64,000 nt of DNA from Fasciola hepatica (taxonomy: Eukaryota; Platyhelminthes; Trematoda; Plagiorchiida; Fasciolidae). The position numbers and the translations under genes are program-made. The stretch's first letter is position 1; the number at the start of each line of letters is the position of its first letter. The notes beneath the pieces were generated by a model. The model did not search any database, had not been told where the DNA came from, and worked only from the letters and a program-made list of their open reading frames with translations. The stretch spans positions 1,040,001 through 1,104,000 of the forward strand of contig CANUEZ040000117.1 of the NCBI GenBank assembly GCA_948099385.1. Reading direction: 5' to 3'. Shown piece by piece: positions 22,833 through 34,149 of the stretch.

Positions 22833-23209
22833 TGTTACGAACGTTTGAGCAATGCGTAGCCAAATTCGCAACGGATCCCGAAATCAAAAGACGATTATCC
22901 GTGATATTCTACGATACTAGATTATTAAGATAAACAATGACATAAACAATATACAAACCTCAATAATACGATCACAAGGACTCAACAACGAGAAACCGAA
23001 TAGCAGCGTGTGAGCAGACAGCACGTGCGTCACGCAGGTCCTGAACAAGGATGTGCCAAAGCAGCGCTCTGGGCGCGAACAAACAATAATTGGTCCAGAA
23101 AAACAACCAGTTCGTAAAGACAAGTCAATAGTGTATGGAAATGAGTGATGTTGGGAAAAACACTGAATCGCGAGGGAAAAAGGGGGATTTTCCACGACCG
23201 GCTGTTACA
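22833..23209 (-). repeat. BEL-C 5' LTR (377 bp)
   Basis: This is the partner of 16517-16893, with visible differences such as CACAAGGAC against CACAAAGTC and CAATAATTGG against CAACAATTGG. The interior follows at 22832. TGGAACGAGGAAAA about 18 bases inside could be a primer site, but I am not sure of it. Confidence 0.95.
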
Positions 23210-23214
23210 CCTGG

Positions 23215-23950
23215 GTTGAGGAAACCAGAATAGCGTGTGGTGCATAATCGAGATTTGGAAAACACGAGCTGCCTATCGCTAAGAAGATTTGAAGCGATAA
23301 GATGGGTAGTAATACCATCTTTGGCAATCGTTTCCATTATTCTGGAAATGATAGGGGTATGGTTGATGGGACGGTAATTAGAGTTCGTGTACAGGTCCAT
23401 TTTTGTGTCGTGGAATGATGACTGAAAGCCTCAAGCTAGACGGCATCAAACTGGATTTGAGTGGTAGGGTAAATGGGTTTAGTAATAGAAGTGGAAGGTT
23501 CGACCCACCGTTAGTGGTTGCGCGTGGGGGCAACCCGTCTGGTTCAGGATGGGCAGATGATTTATATCGTGAAGTGAGCTCGGAAATAACTTTTACTTCA
23601 AAGGTTAGGGTAGATAGAGAAGAGCCGCTAATAGCAAGGGGATTTGTGGGGTGTTTTTATCTGAGGAGGGGGCCGTGGAATTGGCAAGGTAATGTTGAAA
23701 GGCCTCAGCGATATCAGAATGGGAGGTATCCGAATTTTCATCCGGTAACACAAGGTTTTGGATCGTAGTATCTGTAGCAGAATTCCTAGATTTGTGTAGG
23801 AGTGAGAGTTTCAATGCTTTATATGGAGGCCTTAAGGCTTTGGCCTCTTCGCCTCGGAGCTGGTCTTCCTTTGGGTTCCGGATAATATCAGTCAGGCGTG
23901 TTAGTCCCATTAGAAGAGAGTTGTGGTTTTGGAGGTAAATTCTTTGCATC
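23215..23950 (-). pseudogene. LINE-A RT N-terminal part and linker
   Basis: Minus-strand fragments read QRIYLQNHNSLLMGLTRLTD and IAEAFQHYLANSTAPSSD (the endonuclease-RT linker). They are followed by NYRPINHTPIISRIMETIAK and the segment ending GFLNPG, where BEL-C is inserted. Frames change several times, so this is not functional. Confidence 0.85.
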
Positions 23951-23999
23951 TTAGGGTACTTTCGCTTGAGGGAGGCAAGCTTGGACTTCCTAAGGGAGG

Positions 24000-24973
24000 A
24001 GTTTCGGGTTATTGGGCTAAGTTTCCGGAGTCAGTTTCCCATGTTAAGATTGAAGTGATCAGCCGCCTGTTGGGAGTCAGCCGTTGGGAAAAACTGCTCA
24101 AATCTTGGTTACAGATGAAGTTGGGCAGAGGGTTCCAATTTAAATGGAGGGAATTTTTGACTGGAGTCAGATATTCTGATGGATAAGGATGGACTGAAAG
24201 ATTACCGGCCACTATCTTATTGTCGCTACCCGGAAATTTATTCAGAACGGAAACCGGAAAGTTGGAAACTCTGTGAGTGAATATAAGATCTAGGATGCTG
24301 GCGTTTCTAGTAGGGGTTTTAACGTGTTGCACCCAGCCCCCAATGTGAGTATGGGAGACAAAGTCCATCATGTTGGGAGGTGCTGTGAGGTTTCTCCAGG
24401 ATATTTTGGGCCAGTCGAAATCACCTGCTGTAACTTTCGCTGCGGAAGGTAGTGAGGAAAAGTAACCAAAGGCTTCAACTTAGGGAGGTAAGTCTGAAAC
24501 AGTAGATGAGCTCGGGCGATAGACACAACCGATGTGCATGACTACAATTAAGAACAGAATTGTGAGCCACAGAGAATCCGGAGTTGAGCCGAGTTTGGCA
24601 TGTCTAATGGGGATTACTGAAAGGGCGTGCCGGACGCACACTGGCCCCCACCTCCGCATTTGTCAATCCTATTTACTCTAAAAACCTTGTACTCCTCAAA
24701 CAGAATTTCGCTTGTGGGAGTGTGGTCCGTGAGCCAGGTTTCAGTAATAAAGATGATATCAGGACTGGATGTTATGACGTAGTGTTTTAAATGATGAAGC
24801 ATTGTTCCGATGAGCTGGGATTTGAACGGAGCGAAGAATAACCCATCCATGTGAAAGTGAGTGTCTGGGTTAGGTAACGTAGGTGGGGTGTTTGTTGGAG
24901 AAAGCGCACGGTGAGGGGCGTGAGTTGGAGCTATTGCCAACAAGGAAGAAAAGTGAGCTTTGGAGGCCTCCAC
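24000..24973 (-). pseudogene. LINE-A APE-type endonuclease, broken
   Basis: The order is the usual one for LINE endonucleases: SSPDIIFITETWLTDHTP (catalytic glutamate), CGGGG (RGGG position), a degenerate D-N segment around 24400, ASILDLIFTHRVSN and GSDNKIV (normally SDH). Stops and frame changes occur between 24371 and 24614. Confidence 0.85.
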
Positions 24974-25481
24974 GACGGCTTCAGAAGATTCAGCCGCGGA
25001 CGAACCGGAAATGAATAATTTTCGGTTATTACGAGGTGAAAGAGAAGATCTTAGACGAAGTAGTCTTACTACTTGTCCTGCTTCGTTGGGATCGCTCGAT
25101 GCTCTTGTGCAGTGAAAGAATACGGGGTTATGGAAGATACTGACTTTCCAACGTGATGACTTTGGTATTGGTTGGCGTTATGTCTTAAGAGCAGGCCTCA
25201 GAAAGTGGGGACTAGGAGAGTGTGGGGCGGCTTTGCCGCCTATCGATAAGTCTTGCCCGGAGGGGAAGGATAGGAATTGGCTTTTGGTAGAGGGGGTACA
25301 TAGAGGTTATTTTAGAAGAAGGTAGTGGTTAAACGCAATGTTGCGTAGTTAGGCTGCGGAGTTTAGTGTGCCACCAAAGGTATGAACGAGTGGCAGGGTA
25401 CTGATGCTGGAAATTGGTTCAATAAGGCTAGAAGAAAGGAGAGGTTGTGGGATTGCATGCCACAGGGTGGGGGAAATTTAT
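24974..25481 (-). other. LINE-A inter-ORF region
   Basis: This is the remaining LINE-A sequence between the ORF1 end and the endonuclease. I see no intact frame or separate feature. Confidence 0.45.
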
Positions 25482-26240
25482 TCAAGGGAGGTTTGTGGAT
25501 GTATCCTGCGCGTAAAAAGGCCGTATTGGGACAGGCCATGGCGGGGCCACACAAATATTTTGGTGTGGTAAAGGAACTAACAGAATGAACCGTGGAGGCA
25601 GGGAAAAGTTAGGAAATGATGAGCTAGGCAGATGCAGCTTTGAATAATAGCTGTGAGGTGGTTTACTAGTATCATCCTTTAAAAGTCGCGTAGGGCTGGA
25701 TCTTCGCTGGGAATAATCTTGGTTCGAGAAACTGTATATTTCGGGAACAGAAATTGCAGGCCTCGGCATTGTTGGCATCCCGCCAGGGTATCTGTTCGCT
25801 CCCAATCTTTGCGGGGTCTTTGGAGTGTAGTCTGGTGACATAAGGCGGTCGTTGCCTTGTGAACTAGACGTTGAGGCCTTTAGAGGGAATGGAGGGTGGA
25901 TTGCCGAATTATGGATTTGCGGCCATGGGTTACCGTTGCTATCGACACTCTGCATTGGGGCTGAATACAGATCGTCACCAACTTTCGGCCCATGGGCGAT
26001 AAGTCAGATTTCAGCGACTAGGTTGTGTCCTCAGGTACGCTACTTATTGGCAGTTTGTTTGCTGGTGTGCCCTGAGAGCTGACGGATTTGACTCGAACGA
26101 GAATGACCTGGCAATGGTATGGCGCGGTCCGGGGGATGGGTTTTAGTCGTCGCTATATGGTATGGGCAGGAAAGATCATACGTTGATTTGTGTCGCCCTG
26201 AGAGGGTGATGCAGAGTTGAAAGGCTACGCGATTTAGGTA
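25482..26240 (-). pseudogene. LINE-A ORF1, C-terminal half (5'-truncated)
   Basis: A minus-strand frame (25955-25482) encodes a serine/proline-rich region with NRYPGGMPTMPRP and a proline-rich end. It resembles in composition and position the C-terminal half of ORF1 in LINE-F. Upstream to about 26240 the sequence is degenerate, and then LINE-D sequence starts. The RRM-like half is missing, so the element is 5'-truncated here. I cannot fix the exact end. Confidence 0.55.
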
Positions 26241-26244
26241 GCTG

Positions 26245-26967
26245 TTTCTGCTGCACAGATCCTTTCACCTCTTTCCGATTTGCATTGGCTACCACCACCC
26301 ACCTAGGTTATATGTCCGGCCTCATTTCGTTTTCCTTGATTATCTCACTCCAGACTCTCTTATCTCAATTGCCCACCTTCTAGTAACTACTTGTTGTCCT
26401 GTGCTCTCGTCTCATCTCCGAATCTACCATCCACTCACTACTGCCATCTCCCCTCTTGCTTACCGCATTTCCCACCAGCACAGCTAAACCCCTTTACGCC
26501 AGCCAGCCCAGAATTGTCTCTGATGGTCTTAGGCATGGTCTGACCTTGTGTGAGGCTGATAAGAGTATTCTGGCCAGTGCCCTACGACATTCACTTCCTT
26601 GCGCCGTGCGTTTGCTTAGTCCCAATCGGCATTTTCCAGCCCATGTCAGAGGAACCCCTTGATTTCAAAGGTGCCCATAACATAGAGTCGTCCTGAAAAG
26701 GGGAAGATGAACCACCGCCAGCATTTGCGATAAAAAATTGAAAAAGGCACAAAATTACGATCGGGCGGGGGGCTATGGAAAGTTCCCCTTTGGGATCAAA
26801 CACCCTTCTGTAAGGAAAGAAAAAGACAAAAAACAGAAAAAGGAAAGCGGAAAGCCAAAAAGGTGTGAAGGGATCGATTCGATTTCCAAACACCACTGAT
26901 ATCGGGCTGTGAAGGAAATAGGCAACCGTCCTCTCCGAATATGTCTCCCATCAGCTCAGATCTGATC
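26245..26967 (+). mobile_element. LINE-D 3'UTR, right part
   Basis: Plus-strand sequence matches, as an inverted repeat, the LINE-C 3'UTR at 27590-28300. Shared blocks are TGTCCGGCCTCATTTCG, AGACCATGCCTAAGACCATC (reversed), GGTGTTTGGA and ATCGAATCGAT. It begins at the alignment position where the left part (2837-3110) was cut. The similarity ends at TCAGCTCAGATCTGA, about 26967. No stem-loop or ATT tail is seen here. Confidence 0.75.
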
Positions 26968-27589
26968 CTGCGAGAGGGGGAACCCCACTTCGCCCTTGTT
27001 AGCTCGTCTGGCTTTTGGCTTTTACTCAAGAGACTGACTGGGATGAGAGCGCTCTGGACTCTTCACATATGCTCATCCAACTCCAGCTCTAAGTTTCGAC
27101 CACCCCTACACTCCTCACGCACACCCGGCATGCTTGTCGACGTCAAACTAGCAGCTACCATAGCCTCGACTTACAACCCATTGATCCGGACAACATGTGG
27201 ATGCAGCTAACGATGAACACCCTTCTCAGTGAAGCCCTATAAGTGCTGCCTTCTCGACGTCCTGGCGTCCAAGCCACGCGTAGGTTCACAACCCTGCCTA
27301 GCAGCCTTCGACTTCCGACACGAGCCGGCAGCGTCAGACCTGTACATGCCCCATCGCGGCACCTGTAAAATATCCCTCAGACCAGTTATACAAACTACTA
27401 TCTGGGTTCTCAATACATCTCAGTTGCGTCCTGCCAGCTACCATCAATGCCGTAGCCTGAACTTTTAGCCCGCTGATATGGGTAGCTTATCGGGGCAACA
27501 GATGAGTAACACAAGCCTCATTTAAGTTCGCGACATTGGACATGGATAACCGTTCATATTTCCCATTCCTAACTAACTACCTTCCCTCA
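26968..27589. other. Unassigned spacer between converging LINE-D and LINE-C
   Basis: About 620 bases show no similarity that I can see to other parts of the window, no long frame with recognisable content and no RNA gene. It is bordered on both sides by 3'UTR ends of related LINEs pointing inwards. It could be the original locus, or the unshared end of one LINE family. Confidence 0.5.
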
Positions 27590-28572
27590 GGTCTGAGCTA
27601 ATGGGAGACATACCCATAGATGAAGGATTCCCACTTCCTCCACAGTCCGATGTCAGTGGTGTTTGGAGATCGAATCGATACCACGAGGTCTTTTTTGTTT
27701 CTACTGTTCTTTTTTCCAGTTTCTTTTTCTTTTTTTGTTGTTTCCTAGCAGAGGGGTGGTTGAGCCCATATAGGAACTTTCCATAGTCCCTCCGCCCGAT
27801 TGTAGTTGTCTTTTTATTTCCCAACTGCTGGTGGTGGTCCGTTTTCCCCACTTTTGGACGTTGCTATGGTATGAGTGCCGTTGAAATCAGGGGTTTCACC
27901 AGCATGGGCTGGGAAAATGCAGAATGGGACTATGCAAACACATGGACTAGGACAACGAAAGTTGTAAAGCACAAGCTGGCATACGTGTATCAGTCCCATA
28001 CAGCGCCAGACCATGCCTAAGACCATCAGAGACCATTTCGGGCTAGCTGGTGTAGATGAGTTTAGCTCAGCTGATGGGAAATAGTGTGGTGTATAGGAGG
28101 GAATATGATAGTAGTTGGTGGATGGTAGATACAGAGATGAGAAGAGAGGACGGGCCACCAAGTAGGTACTAGCAGGTGGGCTTCTGGGGTGAGATTCTGG
28201 AATGAGATGATTAAGAAAGGCGAAATGAGGCCGGACATGAAGCCCGGGCGAGCGGTGGCAACCAAAATGAAGAGGAGTGAAAAAAACAAGTAAGGTGGTG
28301 GACGGCGGAACTGAGTGTCCTAGGGTCCAAAGCCACATACCTGTTTGCTGCAGAGACATCCAAGGCTAAGAAACTCAGACTGGTTGGCAATAGAACATGA
28401 AAATTGTCAAAAATTAGGAGAACCGGCAAGCATTAAACAAGGTATAGTTACAAAAGCCAGCAAAATGTAGCTACCGTAGTATAGATTGTATGCAATATAA
28501 CGTAAAAAGAAATAGTTGCCCTGGCTTTTGTCATCGGGCGAGAAATGAAAGTTCTGATGCAATAATCCTAGT
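27590..28572 (-). other. LINE-C 3'UTR
   Basis: About 980 bases lie downstream of the RT stop and match LINE-D 3'UTR pieces at 2837-3110 and 26245-26967. A long frame at 28359-27814 is not shared as a protein with the LINE-D copy and is taken as chance. The stretch 27700-27740 is T-rich. Confidence 0.7.
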
Positions 28573-29108
28573 TATCAAATCCGTTTTCGTAGGCCACCTC
28601 TTAGGTGACGGTCTGGCCGGTAAGAAGGAGCACATTGGGAACGGTCAAGAAGTGATCCAAAGAGCATCTGAACTGGAAACTGAGAGACTCTCGTGGATGT
28701 TCAGCGGCAGTTTATTCCATAATTTTGAGTATTTTATAAGGAAAAAGTTAGACCTTAACGCTAATTTTGATCTAGGAATAGAGAGCTGCAGTGACCGATG
28801 GCGTAGGGCATAATTCGTGGAGGGAGTGGGACGAATGGGTTCGGTACACGAAAAGGCCGTACTGTGGTATAGCTTAAACAGGAAGCATAAATTGAGCTTC
28901 ATGCGACGCAGCCATAGAGGGTCAAGACTGAGTAGGATGCACCGATCCCTGTAACACAAAATGGAGGAAAATCCCACCAACTGTTTGGTGAATTGGCGTT
29001 GCACGGACTCCAGAGAAACGCGGTTGGATTTCGTCATGTTGGTGAAGATAATAGGACAGCATTCAAGGAGAGGCCTGGCTTGAGACTTGTAATTGAGCAG
29101 TTTGCAAT
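28573..29108 (-). pseudogene. LINE-C RT C-terminal part
   Basis: This reads LLNYKSQARPLLECCPIIFTNM, then SVQRQFTKQLVGFSS, LDPLWLRRMKLNLCFLFKLY and FFLIKYSKLWNKLPLNI, ending near 28573. Compared with LINE-F, about 18 residues are missing just at the Gypsy-2 insertion site. The frame is open for 130 residues (29037-28645). Confidence 0.87.
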
Positions 29109-29364
29109 TGTAGTGCTACCAATAAATAACCCGATGACAAAGGCCAACAAATTTGTTCATTTGAACAGTCATCGTCTTTGGTGGCGCCACTGGCTCCGCC
29201 TGTGTACGTCGTCTGCACGCCGTTGCGCTCCTCCAATACACACGTTGTTCCGCTCCAGCGTTTTGAGTTCTGCTTTGCGCGCAGCCGAGTATATTCACTA
29301 TCGTGTCACAAACCGGGGACCAGGGGCTATAGACTCTATACGGGAGCAGGTCTCGACTTAACTG
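29109..29364 (+). repeat. Gypsy-2 5' LTR (shared 256-bp core)
   Basis: It begins TGTAGTGCTACCAATAAA, the same TGTAG start as the Gypsy-1 and Gypsy-3 LTRs, with an AATAAA near the start. After CTTAACTG the two LTRs diverge. A degenerate primer site resembling TGGTGAGCCCG (TGTGAGTCCGAG, about 29379) follows. Confidence 0.88.
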
Positions 29365-29436
29365 AGGAGAATCCTAAACCTGTGAGTCCGAGCAACAAAT
29401 TCAATCTTCGAGGGACACCAGTAAGTCCCTCAATCA

Positions 29437-30998
29437 CATGGTAAGTTGAGACCCCATTCCAACCGGAATCCGTATGCCCCTGCCGAATACCAGCACGTTT
29501 GCCCCCACATGAAAAATCTTCATTTTTACACTCAGTGTTTTTCTCCTTTTATACTGTTTGCCGTCCTCGACCACAGCTGGTGAACTGACCAGACTGTTAT
29601 CTTCCTCTTTTCTCATTCTTCTTCCAGACCATACCATCTACTATTGTTTTATTCCTGGTTCCCTAACGGACACCCTCTCCTCATCCACCGCCTACCTGAT
29701 ATAGCCCCAAATCTCTACTATCACCCAACTACCCTAGAAAGCTACCAGTCTCCGTCTAGGGGTCCCTAATAGACCGGTCCACTAGCCAAACGATAACTAA
29801 CTGTTCGGATAACAAAATTTTCATTTTCTTGCTTCCATATAAACGATAATCATAACCCACAGCTGGAACACTCTCCAGACTGCCGCACTCATGATCTCTT
29901 CCAGATTGCATTGGTTACTTGGGTAGCCATCGGCCGAATCGACGTTTATTCCGGATTACCGTAAGGACTGGACGATTTGATCAATGGTTTAAACCTATAC
30001 TCTCGCCCGCTAACGTTACATGGGGCACCGTACACGGATTAACAAAACCTCATGAAAGTCTCACCGGATCGCAGAGGTAATTCCTGACACCAACCATCAA
30101 CACATCCGCTCAACGTTTATTACCAAATAATCCAACCCAACAGTTCAATTCTTCCCGTGTTGCAGTACGAAATCAATGGCCGGAACCCAGCCTTCGCAGC
30201 TGTCAACTTCGTCAAACCAGCCCTTTTTTACCTGCTACCCTCAACATTCTACCTGCAACCAAGGTCTTTATGAAACAGAATACCAGCCATCTGCAGCCAA
30301 CCATAATTTGGTTAACAACTTTCTATCACATACAAAAAAAATTTACACTCTTCCAACTCCTGCCTAGCCGAACCATTGACGTTTTGTCTCCACTAATCCG
30401 TTTCATTGACGGCTTTTCTTTTCTTTAAAAGTCCGTTATATGTCCATACACCATTCATGCTCTTCAAAAGTTCACTGAAGTCCCTGCGAAGCTTTTCGCC
30501 TTCATTTGAATTTCCATATGACACCGTAATCACCTGCACAAAAGGTCCGTTTTATTATCACCTTTGACTCAATTGCCTTTGTTTCACATGCTTCCTCCAC
30601 AATTAGTTACCCAATGCTGGATCAGTGTCCAATATCCCGCTGGTATCTCTGACTGCACTTTGAGAGCCCCACGCTTGCTTTACTTCTAACAATGTTCTTT
30701 GGCATCTCTTCCGCCCGGTTACTCGTTAGTGACCGTCCATTTGTCGCTTATATCAGCAATCTCACGACTGTTCAGCTATCCACACCGCCCTCCAGCGATT
30801 TCGAAACCGATTCGGAATTCCCGCCTCAACCACAACCACTTTTGTTCACTCAAACACTACATGACTTTACTGGTGTATTTCGGTTGCTGTGTGATTTATA
30901 AATTTAGAATCTGTGAATACCTCACATTGACATGTACTGCTGTATACTCTGATCTTGCCTTGTGCAGGTGTATTGACCACGGTCAAGAAATATACTAT
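29437..30998 (+). mobile_element. LINE-G: 5'-truncated LINE 3'UTR inserted in the Gypsy-2 leader
   Basis: The whole 1.56 kb matches 14634-16204 of LINE-B with scattered substitutions and small indels, from CATGGTAAGTT to TTGACCACGGTCAAGAAATATAC. It has no coding content. The end is followed by Gypsy-2 leader sequence (CAATTTATTCG). Confidence 0.9.
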
Positions 30999-31154
30999 AC
31001 AATTTATTCGTTTACATTTACACTTTTTCCGACATATAAACGGTAAATTCCTGATTTCTTTTACCACATCCTTTTTATATTGTTTCTCATACCGATATTA
31101 TAAGTGTTTCACGGTTGCTGAATTGACTTTTATTTATCGTTTTACATTGCAACC

Positions 31155-31975
31155 ATGGCTAGAAACGACCGCAAACCTGATTCCGAACCGTCCATTTCGA
31201 CAGTCTCCCTAGCAGTCCCTGATTTTTTTAATCAATGACCCTCAACTCTGGTTTCATATGTTAGAGGCGAAGTTTGAATCGCATAAAATCACAAGCTAGC
31301 AAACCCGTTACTTGTGGACTATCGGTCGCCTTCCCCGTGACGTTGCTACTCAGATACGCGACGTAATATTCAATAACAGTTCTTACACAGCCGTGAAAGA
31401 CGCGGTAATCTCTTGTCTTTTGCCATCAGAATCTTTTACACTGAAACGGCTGACCCGAGGGACAGAGTTAAGTAGCAAGAAGCCCTCTGCATTACCGAGA
31501 GAAATGCATCAGCTGGCAGGACAACTTTTAGAGGAAAACGTCCCTAAAGAGTTGTGGGTACAGCGACCACCACCCAATATTTAAGCACTGCTCGAGGTTT
31601 CTAGCCACTTTAAGCTCACAGAAGTGGCTAAACTAGCGGACGGTATTATGGAACGGTACCATCCATAAATTACTGCTGTAACAAACTCGAGCAGCCCCCA
31701 GACCACTGCTCCCACTGTAAAAACACATTCCGAGGACACTCTGATAGCTGCTTTCGAGCTGGCTTTCAGACGTTTTCCTCTCCCGGTTGTTCTCAATGTA
31801 GAAACCATAAATCTTATCACAACTCTGACCGACGTGAACGTCTCATAAGCTCTTCCCCTGACCGCCCGGTTCACCCATCTCGATCAACGTACTGCCGATA
31901 CCACAAACGGTTCGGGGAGAAGGCCCGGCTCTGCGAAGCCGGTTGCACCTTCCCAGGTGCCGAACAGGGAAACTG
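31155..31975 (+). pseudogene. gag: Gypsy-2 gag remnant with CHCC motif
   Basis: The start is ATGGCTAGAAACGACC. Frames are broken early (a stop after FFNQ) and again at 31584. Recognisable capsid segments are LPRDVATQIRDVIFNNSSYTA and MHQLAGQLLEENVPKELWVQ. CRYHKRFGEKARLCEAGC near 31895 is the same C-x2-H-x9-C-x3-C motif as in Gypsy-1. Confidence 0.85.
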
Positions 31976-32029
31976 ACATTCCGAAGCACTCCGACGACTA
32001 ACGCGGTAGGCATCCACAATAGCAGTCGT

Positions 32030-33540
32030 CTGTTGCATGTTCAAGATTCAGTTTCCAGTAAACTGTTCCTAATTGACACCGGTGCAACAGTTAGTGTCAC
32101 TCCAACGGAGCAGGTAAAGTAACGAACCCGTCAGTTCAACAACTCCGTGCTGCCAATGGCACTGCTATTGCTACCTGCGGCTGTAAGTCACTCAAGCTCA
32201 ACTTAGGACCACGTCGCACCTTCCGCCGGGTGTTCATAGTGGCAGACGTCCCTTATCTCATACTAAGCATCGATTTCTTTGACCATTTCAACCTCCTGGT
32301 CGACCCACGAGGCCGGAGAGTTGTCGACCGGCATACTTCTCTTTCCATAACCAGTTCGTATTCCTCCGTGAATCACATCACGCCTCTATACATCAAACCG
32401 CAGGCCGAACACCCGTGCGCAGACCTACTTTCAGCTTATCCGGCAATGCTAAGACAATCTGGCCCCCTTCCCGCGGTGACCACTAGCGTCACCCACCATA
32501 ATGTCACTAAAGGACCCCCAGCATTTAGCCGACCACCTCGCTTGACCCCAGACATGCTCTGCGGAGCACAGGCTGAGTTCGAACACATGCTAGAATTAGG
32601 CATAATACGCCCGTCGAGTAGCCCTTGGACCTCGCCCCTTCACATGGTTCTTAAACCTAATGGCGACTGGCGCCCCTGCGGTGACTACGGGGCCCTCAAC
32701 CAGGCTACTATCCCAGACAGGTACTCCATTCCGCATATTCAAGATCTTACTTCTGCCCTGTCTGGTTGTTCTGTTTCCAGCCGAATTGACTTTGTTAGAG
32801 CCCACCACCAAATCCCAGTATCAGAGGCTGACATCCCTAAAACCGCTGTTACAACTCCATTCGGACTATTCGATTTTTTGCGCATGCCTTTTTGGTTCAG
32901 CAATGCAGCCCAAACCATTCAAAGGTGCATGTATGAAGCAACACGCTGTTTGAAGAATGTCCACATGTACCAAGACGATGTTTTGGTGGCAATTTCTTCA
33001 AAACAAGAGCATATTGCACACCTGCGCGTTGTTTTTGAGCGCCTTAGCCAGCACGGTGTAACTATTAACCCTACCAAGTATGAATTAAGTAGGACGACTA
33101 TCAAGTTCCTAGGTCACGAAATCTGAGCCTCTGGCATACAGCCCTTGCCTGACAAGGTGGCAGCAGTTCGCGACTATCCTGAGCCCCGAGCTTACCGGCG
33201 ATTGCGCCAATTTTCTGGCTTGGTCAACTTTTATCGCCGCTTTATCCCACACTGTGCCGAAATAATGCAGCCTCTAACAGACCTTTTACTTGGAGGTAAG
33301 CGGAAGTTCATTTTTCCAGACACGGCGCAGGCAGCTTTTACTTTGATCAAGGAAGCTATCGCCAACATAGCACTCCTTTCACTTCCCTATCCTTTTGCTC
33401 CCCTGGCATTAGAGACAGAAGCTTCGGACAAGACCGTTGGAGCAGTGTTGCAGCAACTCGACAACAACTCATGGCATCCAATAGCTTTCTTCTTCAAGTG
33501 TCTCCAGCCTGCGGAACCCCGATGAAGCACGTTCAGTAGA
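32030..33540 (+). pseudogene. pol: Gypsy-2 protease, RT and RNase H start
   Basis: The protease active site LFLIDTGATVSVTPTE lies near 32065, and its frame then breaks. The RT frame is open from 32230 to TGA 33124-33126. It contains EFEHMLELGIIRPSSSPW, GDWRPCGDYGALN, MPFWFSNAAQTIQR and MYQDDVLVA, so the catalytic box is YQDD. After the TGA the same frame continues (FSGLVNFYRRFIPHCAEIMQPL, then ALETEASDKTVGAVLQQ) to another stop at 33523. Confidence 0.9.
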
Positions 33541-34149
33541 GAACTACTGGCAGTCCTTTTGGGTATCCAACACTTCGGGCACACACTCGAGGGCCAAACG
33601 TTCACAGTGTTCACAGACCATAAACCACTAGTTTACGCCCTCCAGTCAGCTTATGACCGATATTCACCACGCGGGGTTCGCCACTTAGACTGTTTCGCAG
33701 TTTTTTACGGGCATTCGACAAGTCGCTCGGGCACACAATCCCGCAGCGGAGGCACTCTCATGCGTCCACAATATGGACGATCCACAACTCATGGGCATAG
33801 ACCTAGAAGCAATCGCCGCAGCCCAAACAACAGATCCTGAGGTAGAGCAATTCAGAAACAACAGCTCCCTGCACCCAGTGCCAGTGGCCCTTCCAACTTT
33901 GGACGTAACTATCATTTGCGAGGTGTCAGAGGGTCGACCCTGACCATTAGTTCCTGCCAGTTTTCGCCGACAAGTTTTTATCAGCCTCCGCAACTTATCG
34001 CACCCTGGTGTAACCGCCTCGGTGGAATTATTCACCGGGCAATTCGTCTGGCCTTGCGTCGAGCGTGACGTGTACCATTGAGACCGCGCTCTTTTTCAAC
34101 GCTAACGCGTTAAAGTACATCTTGACACACATTCTGCGAGCCGGACGCA
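33541..34149 (+). pseudogene. pol: Gypsy-2 RNase H end and integrase N-terminus
   Basis: RNase H sequence continues as GIQHFGHTLEGQTFTVFTDHKPL. Degenerate integrase N-terminal sequence follows (SLRNLSHPGVTAS, then a stretch where the zinc cysteines are lost). LINE-H is inserted just before the first core aspartate. Several stops and frame changes are present. Confidence 0.78.

Larger units (their letters stand above)
16517..23209 (-). mobile_element. BEL-C: nearly complete BEL/Pao LTR retrotransposon (6.7 kb)
   Basis: Two 377-base LTRs (16517-16893, 22833-23209) differ at about five positions by my count. They are flanked by the 5-base direct repeat CCTGG (16512-16516, 23210-23214). The interior carries gag, protease, RT, RNase H, integrase and the pol tail in the usual BEL order on the minus strand. 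The coding region has only two single-base frameshifts and two in-frame stops, so it is young but probably not active itself. It is inserted in the RT of LINE-A and belongs to the same subfamily as BEL-A. Confidence 0.96.
4595..26240 (-). mobile_element. LINE-A: CR1-like LINE split by three nested insertions
   Basis: Read on the minus strand, the pieces are ORF1 end (26240-25482), endonuclease (24973-24000), RT (23950-23210, 16516-16206, 11371-10520) and a long 3'UTR (10519-10160, 7436-4595). The gaps are BEL-C, LINE-B and Gypsy-1. Joins are supported by continuous codons across BEL-C (with target repeat CCTGG), by the FADD-box region split by LINE-B, and by the GTTAGT repeat around Gypsy-1. 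Net length is about 7.4 kb, close to the complete LINE-F. The 5' end is truncated within ORF1. The exact 5' boundary is uncertain by about 100 bases. Confidence 0.85.

Noticed and set aside
27814..28359. 181-residue minus frame as a host gene
   Set aside because: It lies in the LINE-C 3'UTR, and the related LINE-D sequence does not keep the frame.
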